Assembly (NCBI GenBank): GCA_963813345.1
Contig: CAWEYR010000005.1
Coordinates: 1 to 29,155, forward strand
From: CAWDDA01 sp963813345
GTDB taxonomy: Bacteria > Acidobacteriota > Blastocatellia > RBC074
Reading direction: 5' to 3'
DNA length: 29,155 bases
The position numbers and the translations under genes were made by a program. The notes below the pieces were generated by a model. That model had not been told where the DNA came from and ran no database searches. It was given only the letters and a program-made list of their open reading frames with translations. Of the stretch, positions 24,616 to 29,155 are shown piece after piece. Each line of letters begins with the position of its first letter. Position 1 is the first letter of the stretch.

Positions 24616-25230
24616 CTACGCGTAATCCTGGTGGAGGCGTAAAACCACCCAACAGTTCGCCGAGTTCCGCAGGCGATATCAATGGTCGTTCCGTCTTCGA
24701 GTAACGGACCCATTATCTGAATTCCGACTGGAAGACCACCTTTCGTCCGTCCAACAGGCGCGACGGTTGCCGGGCATCCAGTGAGAGTTGCGAAACATAT
24801 CCATCGTGTCTGATCGCGATATTCCCGCTCACCCTCTGTAGTCGCCAGCTTGCGCGATAGAACGTCTGGATTAGCATTGTTATGAGGAAACGCCGGAACG
24901 AAATCTACTGGTGACAGGAACGCATCGAACTCTTTGAAGTATTCCTGCCACACGGCCCTTGCTCTGTATCTCATCTCCTGCTGATTTGCCCAGGCGCGAT
25001 ACGAAGCGACTCCGCCGAGCACCCAGGGGTCTTTCACTCCACTCTTTGCCGCATCCTCCAGTTGTTTCAATGCCTGCGGAGGCGATCCCGCGTTGATGAC
25101 AGCCGAAAGCAGAAACATATAGGTGTCGTACATGCGAATTTGCGTCTACGCCCTTCGGCCAGCCTTCGATCAGGGTTACGCCCTTTTTCCGCAAGGCATC
25201 GATGGCGTTGGCAAGCAGCAGCTTTTACCT
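24600..25230 (-). pseudogene. C-terminal half of the amidase, off-frame segments
   Basis: The amidase continues in other frames after its 5' part: ALRKKGVTLIEGWPKGVDA (about 25200-25140), then QIRMYDTYMFLLSAVINAG, DAFLSPVDFVPAFPHNNANPDVLS, CFATLTGCPATVAPVGRTKGGLPVGIQIMGPLLEDGTTID (25140-24700), and a last shift near 24690 to AELGELLGGFTPPPG. GLPVGIQIMGP is the amidase-signature C-terminal motif. Shifts lie near 25220, 25138 and 24690. The frame then runs into the 52-bp palindrome, so the original C-terminus may have been altered by the repeat. Confidence 0.7.
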
Positions 25231-26173
25231 GCGAGTCGACAGGGCAGAAAGGATCGTCAATCAAGAATCCGATCTTGTAATCACTCAGCTTTGTCTTGCG
25301 CGCCGCTGGCATCGACCAACGATAGGCGATCGCATCAGATTTGGCCGGACCCGCTACCACACCCAATTCGAGCTTCAGGTCCTCAACGCTGCGGGCGAGA
25401 GGCCCGGCGACTGGTAGTTCGGACGGAGAGAGGACTCCCGGCGGTGGAGGGATGTGACCATCTAACGGGACAAGATCCAGGGTGGGCTTATGACCGAAGA
25501 GCCCGCAGAAGTGACTGGGGATTCGAATCGACCCGCCGATGTCGCTGCCGATCTCGAGAAATCCAAGACCTGCGGCCAGCGCTGCGGCGCCACCTCCAGT
25601 CGAGCCTCCCGGCGTTCGCGTAACATCCCACGGATTGTTCGTTACTCCGGCAATCTGATTGTATGACTGCCAGTCTGCAGCAAACTCGGGCAGATTGGTT
25701 TTGCCGACGATGATCGCTCCTGCAGCTCGGAGTCGCGCAACCACGATCGCATCCGCTTTGGGTACGTAGTTCTCGAGTGTCTTTGAGCCGCAGGTTGTTC
25801 TGATCCCTTCGGTTGCGAATGAATCCTTGACCAGAATGGGCAACCCATGAAGTTTGCCCGAAGCTCTTCCCGCTGCGCGCGCGTCATCGGCCTTCTTTGC
25901 CTGCTCCATTGCCTGGTTCTCGATCAACGTGATAAACGCGTTGATCTTCGGGTTGTATTTATGGATTCGTTTGAAGACATGCGCGGTCAATTCGCGAGAA
26001 GAGATCACCCCGGTTCGCATCGCCTCGACGGCACGCGACGCCTCGCCGAAGTCCGGATCGAACTTCTTTGCCTGAGCGTCAGCACGCTGCAATCGACTGA
26101 TAAAGGGAAATGCGACAGTGGCAGATGTCGCAGACTTCAGGAATTTACGGCGTGTATTGCCTTGGTTATTCAT
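25067..26173 (-). CDS. Amidase-signature enzyme, N-terminal part, Tat-exported
   Basis: From ATG 26173 the protein carries a twin-arginine signal (TRRKFLKSATSATVAFPF), so it is probably exported. The amidase-signature catalytic triad is complete: Lys116 in LPILVKDSFATEG, the cis-Ser of PGGSTGGG (about 191) and the nucleophile Ser215 in DIGGSIRIP. After SQVKAA (about 25220) this frame loses the family sequence, which continues in other frames to about 24630. Amidases of this family hydrolyse amides, ureas or glutaminyl-tRNA; the Tat signal argues for a periplasmic catabolic amidase and against GatA. It follows the crotonase gene by 28 bp, so the two are probably co-transcribed. Confidence 0.85.
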   Translation of the reverse strand: MNNQGNTRRKFLKSATSATVAFPFISRLQRADAQAKKFDPDFGEASRAVEAMRTGVISSRELTAHVFKRIHKYNPKINAFITLIENQAMEQAKKADDARAAGRASGKLHGLPILVKDSFATEGIRTTCGSKTLENYVPKADAIVVARLRAAGAIIVGKTNLPEFAADWQSYNQIAGVTNNPWDVTRTPGGSTGGGAAALAAGLGFLEIGSDIGGSIRIPSHFCGLFGHKPTLDLVPLDGHIPPPPGVLSPSELPVAGPLARSVEDLKLELGVVAGPAKSDAIAYRWSMPAARKTKLSDYKIGFLIDDPFCPVDSQVKAAACQRHRCLAEKGRNPDRRLAEGRRRKFACTTPICFCFRLSSTRDRLRRH

Positions 26174-26201
26174 GGCTTTACATCCTTGTTATCGAAGTGC
26201 G

Positions 26202-26966
26202 CTAAGCTCCGAACGAGCCGTGTCGGCCCTCACCTCGTGCAAAGCGTGCAGCTCCGTCCGATGCGCCGGCTTTGAGTGAATTCATGCCGTGTCGGAGCTC
26301 ATTCGCGAGCGCCTCATCAAACGAGAGATCGAATTGTTCATATGCTGACATGCGATCTTCGCGTAAACAGACTTGCGGAAACGCTGCGATTTCGCGTGCC
26401 AGCCGCTCGGCTTCGACGCGCGCCGTACCTGCTGGCACGACGCGGTTGACTAGGCCCATTGTTAGAGCTTCCTGTGCGTCGACGGGTCGGCCTGTAATAA
26501 TCAGATCGAGCGCTCGACTTAAGCCAATCAGACGTGGAAGGCGAATCGTTCCTCCATCGATGAGGGGGACGCCCCAACGCCTGCAGAATATGCCCATGAC
26601 AGCGTCTTCTTCAGCTACGCGCAGATCGCACCACAGCGCCAACTCCAAACCTCCAGCAACAGCGAATCCGGAAATTGCTGCGACGACGGGTTTGCTGAGA
26701 AGCATTCGAGATGGACCCATTGGACCGTCGCCATCGGCCGCGACGCGATTGCCGTTGCCTCCAGCAATGGCTTTCAGGTCGGCTCCAGCGCAGAAAGTTC
26801 CGTGATCACCGTAGAGCACGGCGACGGAAGCCGCCGAATCAGAATCGAACTCAAGAAATGCACCGGCGAGAGCCTCGGCGGTCGCTCGATCAACCGCATT
26901 GCGCACATCCGGCCGGGAGAGAATGATGGTCGTAACGTTGCCAGCCTTTTCGACTTTAACGTTCAT
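26202..26966 (-). CDS. Enoyl-CoA hydratase/isomerase (crotonase) family
   Basis: A 254-residue crotonase of normal length. The oxyanion-hole segments are CAGADLKAIAG (59-69) and ISGFAVAGGLELALWCDLRVA (98-118). GVPLIDGGTIRLPRLIG (132-148) and ALDLIITGRPVDAQEALTMGLVNRVVP complete the fold. The usual paired Glu residues of hydratases are not both present at their normal positions (ELALWCDL, PLIDGGT), so it may act as an isomerase or another acyl-CoA enzyme. ATG 26966 follows AGGGAAG. The first 50 codons and the leader are duplicated just upstream (27040-27258). Confidence 0.85.
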   Translation of the reverse strand: MNVKVEKAGNVTTIILSRPDVRNAVDRATAEALAGAFLEFDSDSAASVAVLYGDHGTFCAGADLKAIAGGNGNRVAADGDGPMGPSRMLLSKPVVAAISGFAVAGGLELALWCDLRVAEEDAVMGIFCRRWGVPLIDGGTIRLPRLIGLSRALDLIITGRPVDAQEALTMGLVNRVVPAGTARVEAERLAREIAAFPQVCLREDRMSAYEQFDLSFDEALANELRHGMNSLKAGASDGAARFARGEGRHGSFGA

Positions 26967-27258
26967 AGCTTCCCTGGACTAGACATTTGCAAAAGCGTTA
27001 GCTGCGGGACGCGTCGCCTGGGCGCCGCGGCAAGCTAAAGACGGAAGCCGCCGAATCAGAATCGAACTCAAGAAACGCACCGGCAAGAGCCTCGGCGGTC
27101 GCTCGATCAACCGCATTGCGCACATCCGGCCGCGAAAGAATGATGGTAGTAACGTTGTCAGACTTTTCGACTTGAACGTTCATAGCTTCCCTGGACTAAG
27201 GATAAGCGCAAAAGCGTTAGCTGCGGGACGCGTCGCCTACGGCGCCGGCGGCAAGCTA
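26823..27258. repeat. 217-bp tandem duplication covering the crotonase start
   Basis: Copy 1 (26823-27039) and copy 2 (27040 to about 27258) are about 90% identical with the same period throughout; both ATG codons are 217 bp apart (26966 and 27183). Copy 2 lies upstream of the gene in transcription order and encodes a short N-terminal decoy. The outer end of copy 2 is GCAAGCTAAA, which runs into the palindrome of repeat copy B; copy 1 ends with the same CAAGCTAAA. Confidence 0.88.
26998..27183 (-). pseudogene. Truncated duplicate of the crotonase N-terminus
   Basis: A 61-codon frame, MNVQVEKSDNVTTIILSRPD and so on to DSDSAAS, nearly identical to residues 1-47 of the crotonase (differences at positions 4, 8 and 9), followed by unrelated residues to a stop. 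It keeps the AGGGAAG ribosome site, so ribosomes may translate it first and could affect the real gene downstream. It is a by-product of the tandem duplication and is not expected to be an enzyme. Confidence 0.75.
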
Positions 27259-27341
27259 AAGCTTGAACTCAAACCTCATGTGTTCGAGTTCAAGCTTTAG
27301 CTTGCTCGCGGCCGAAGCGGCAGCGGACTTGGAGTTTGGCC
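27253..27341. repeat. Dispersed repeat copy B
   Basis: Palindrome AGCTTGAACTCAAAC and GTTCGAGTTCAAGCTT, then a GC-rich stretch and GGAGTTTGGCC. It matches copy A (13694-13790) in order and spacing. Copy A continues ATTCTTGAGCC after GGCC, while copy B continues AAAAAAAGG and then the transposase region, so the IS probably inserted inside or beside this repeat. Confidence 0.75.
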
Positions 27342-27350
27342 AAAAAAAGG

Positions 27351-27836
27351 TCAAGTATCGGCATATAAAGTCAGATTCTTCGAGAAATTTGGTGGTAGAA
27401 GCCGTGAAACAGACGTTTCGTGTGTCTCTTTGCGGAGCAAGGTCACGATATCGAGAAAAGATGGTCGTTTCGAGTTCTTTCGCCATCGCGGATGCATGAC
27501 GAAGTTGTCAGTTCTCCCTGGCCCGAATTCGCGGAGTGCAGCCAAGAGCAACATGCTGTATGAAGCGACCGCCAATGCAGGATGACGCGGGACAGATTTA
27601 ACTGACCGCACCTGGGCTTCACCTACGCCAAGAATATCTTTCTGATCACGATGATTGACTTCAATCTGCCATCTATCAAAACACGCCTGAACCAGCAATT
27701 GGATTTCGGTCTCGGAGTCGGTGGTGAGGAAGTAAGCCGGCTCGCGGTAGTTCGTTCGCGAGTTTTTCGAGAGTTTGTAAGGTACCGGAGCTATCACAAT
27801 CAGGCGGACTTCCGCTTGCCCCCTCCCCGCTTCCAA
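27351..27836 (-). CDS. DDE transposase, C-terminal segment
   Basis: The continuation of the transposase in another frame: LIVIAPVPYKLSKNSRTNYREPAYFLTTD, then CFDRWQIEVNHRDQKDILGVGEAQVRS with the catalytic Glu of the DDE triad. It continues ALAVASYSMLLLAALREFGPGRTDNFV, RPSFLDIVTLLR and a final NFSKNLTLYAD. It joins the upstream segment near 27830 after a one-base shift. The sequence is well preserved, so the family is clear even though the frame is broken. Confidence 0.8.
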   Translation of the reverse strand: MEAGRGQAEVRLIVIAPVPYKLSKNSRTNYREPAYFLTTDSETEIQLLVQACFDRWQIEVNHRDQKDILGVGEAQVRSVKSVPRHPALAVASYSMLLLAALREFGPGRTDNFVMHPRWRKNSKRPSFLDIVTLLRKETHETSVSRLLPPNFSKNLTLYADT

Positions 27837-28719
27837 AGAACTTCTTTCATCTCTTTGAAACGAACGAAGCGTCTCTTACCTCCAAGATAGACCTGTCCCC
27901 GCTTCCATTCATTGTCCTGCTGTCGTACTTGTTCGGGAGTGAAAACGTGCTCATCGTACTTTCGTCGTCCTCCCTCGGGAGCCTCCAGACAAAGTCGTGC
28001 ATCCTTTCGACAGCGAGCAATCACACTCGTCCGGTCGAACTCGGACCTAAAGACCGTCCGGTTACAGAAGCTCCCATCTCCCACAATGATCAGCAATCGA
28101 CTCTGACCATGTCTTTTGTCGATGCTGGTGCGCAAACCGCGAATCAGTTCCACAGCATAAGTCGAGAGGTTTCTCTCTTTTTGCTGTCGTCGATAGTCGG
28201 CCCACACCTCTTCAGTCGCTCGTTTACCTGGCTTCTTCAGAGGTGGTGCCTCCTGAAACCTCACAGGAACACCCCGAGGCGGGAAATCACCCTCGCGGTA
28301 GTGGGGAAACAAGATCGATGCTGCCAGAAAACGCAAACCATACATGAAATTGACGTGGAAAGGCGGGGACAACGGGTCGCGTTGCCAACTCACACCCGGA
28401 ATCTTTCTCCCGGTCTTTCTGAGTTTCGTATCGTCAAGCGCCACGGATATCGGCCCCTTTCGGTATCGGCCCAAATATTCGTCAATCACCGGATCAAACA
28501 ATCGCGTCGCATCCCAGTTACTCCGCGAGAAGATTCTATAATCAGCCGTCCAATCACCATCACCGCGACCAAGGGCGCACAGCGTTCGAGTGATTGTTCG
28601 GCGACCGAACACACAGGGCAGAGCCATCGCATGCTCGATCGCACGACGATGGGTCCGACTGTGCGAGAAGACTCCTCGCCAGGATCGCTCAAGGAGGGTC
28701 GGAACTGGTCAATAAGCAT
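27800..28719 (-). CDS. DDE transposase (IS4/IS701-like), N-terminal segment
   Basis: From ATG 28719, behind a textbook AAAGGAGGG ribosome site, the protein begins MLIDQFRP; a shift near 28697 leads into LLERSWRGVFSHSRTHRRAIEHAMALPCVFGRRTITRTL. After that it is uninterrupted to about 27830. ISVALDDTKLRKTGRKI holds the first catalytic Asp, and LLIIVGDGSFCNRT the second. RRKYDEHVFTPEQVRQQDNEWKRGQVYLGGKRR is typical of these transposases, which cut and paste their own element. The gene starts two bases after the stop of the HARE-HTH-like gene, so they are translated together. Confidence 0.82.
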
Positions 28720-28721
28720 GC

Positions 28722-29051
28722 CTATTGCCCTCCTTTCAGTCCGAAAACATTCTTCTCCGAGCGAACGAAACGATCTCTGCGCGAGACCTTCTTAGCCAGA
28801 GCCGAGACAAACGAATCTCGCTCAACAATCTGGCCATGCACCTTCTCGATTCGTTCGATAATCTCACTCATGTGCAAAGATCGGCCAGCGCGCTTGAGTA
28901 TGTCATATGCCATGTCAACTTGGGACATACCTTTGCGCTGCGGTCTGGCTCAGCTGCCCCGGCTTCGCAGCCGGCGAACGGCCTTGAGCTGGGCTTCAAG
29001 CGACACCTCGATGGCGTGCAATACTGCAGCCTCAATCGCATCTTTTTCCAT
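28722..29051 (-). CDS. HARE-HTH-like small protein of the IS (interrupted by an in-frame TGA)
   Basis: The intact part, MSQVDMAYDILKRAGRSLHMSEIIERIEKVHG to RFVRSEKNVFGLKGG (28928-28722), resembles the winged-helix HARE-HTH domain seen in restriction enzymes, ASXL proteins and RNA polymerase delta. In the same frame upstream, from ATG 29051 with GGAGG before it, is a helical leader MEKDAIEAAVLHAIEVSLEAQLKAVRRLRSRG, separated by one TGA (28952-28950). Similar proteins I recall have both parts in one chain, so the gene is either truncated to its second half or split. It probably binds IS DNA or regulates transposition, by position only. Confidence 0.6.
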
Positions 29052-29095
29052 GGCGAGATCCTCCATTCGACAACCGACAGAGGTCGCCGGAAAGG

Positions 29096-29124
29096 AAAAT
29101 CTCACAGACAGGTACGTATGTCAA
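29096..29124 (-). promoter_or_regulatory. Possible IS promoter
   Basis: TTGACA (29124-29119) is a perfect -35 box on the minus strand, followed after 17 bp by a poor -10 (GATTTT, 29101-29096). It would start transcription toward the HARE-HTH-like and transposase genes. Confidence 0.35.
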
Positions 29125-29155
29125 GAAATAAATGACTTAACATACCTAATTGGCC

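Larger units (their letters stand above)
27338..29155 (-). mobile_element. Insertion sequence with DDE transposase (right end at window edge)
   Basis: A module of two minus-strand genes: a HARE-HTH-like gene (29051-28722) and a transposase (28719-27351), followed by the edge of repeat copy B. The left edge is set where copy B stops matching copy A. The window's last bases, read on the minus strand, are GGCCAATTAGG, and the left edge reads GGCCAAAAAAAGG, so both ends may be short imperfect terminal repeats. The true right end could lie outside the window. Family is uncertain (IS4/IS701-like). Confidence 0.65.

Noticed and set aside
28950..28952. Second selenocysteine TGA in the IS gene
   Set aside because: The codon does not fall on a conserved Cys and I see no SECIS-like loop after it; a nonsense mutation or a later start is simpler.

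Overview
The window looks like a piece of an Acidobacteriota genome (Blastocatellia- or Solibacter-like), probably a metagenome contig. The clues are a C-terminal domain typical of secreted Acidobacteria proteins (Solibacter-type, TIGR03437-like, recognised from memory), many palindromic dispersed repeats with GGA or GTAA loops, several Tat-exported enzymes and moderately high GC. Lineage is an inference; no rRNA or tRNA gene was found.

Layout. 1-2.2 kb: a secreted PKD protein, a Solibacter-type domain protein that overlaps it by 4 bp, and a ruined alpha/beta-hydrolase. 2.1-3.2 kb: a DinB-fold gene divergent from an HxlR regulator, with two palindromic operators and a good promoter between them. 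3.4-5.7 kb: a decayed haloperoxidase-type hydrolase, a methyltransferase and a conserved unknown protein. 6-7.5 kb: a secreted beta-helix protein and a GlcG/HbpS-like protein. 7.5-11.4 kb (minus strand): an apparent operon of a Tat-exported TldD protease, a TldE/PmbA partner, and an AhpD/carboxymuconolactone decarboxylase-like protein. In that last gene the second cysteine of the CxxC site is an in-frame TGA followed by a bacterial SECIS-like hairpin, so it is probably a selenoprotein. 12.1-13.5 kb: a B12-binding radical SAM enzyme behind a strong promoter. 13.8-15.8 kb: a group II intron with a broken reverse transcriptase. 16-17.8 kb: a membrane-anchored PQQ-type propeller. 17.9-27 kb (minus strand): crotonase, amidase, a giant exonuclease-RecQ-UvrD helicase and a BBE-type flavin oxidase in one direction. 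27.3-29.15 kb: an IS with a DDE transposase and a small HARE-HTH-like gene; the window ends at or near the edge of this IS.

One theme cuts across the window. Many genes are split by single-base frameshifts (HxlR, haloperoxidase, hydrolase, reverse transcriptase, helicase x4, amidase x3, transposase), while about 9 kb of other genes are intact. This is either real gene decay or long-read indel error. The helicase is the clearest case: removing four single bases gives exactly 1712 codons. The other theme is repeats: a 52-bp perfect inverted repeat, two nested palindromes, a repeat present in two copies 13.5 kb apart, and a 217-bp tandem duplication of the start of the crotonase gene.
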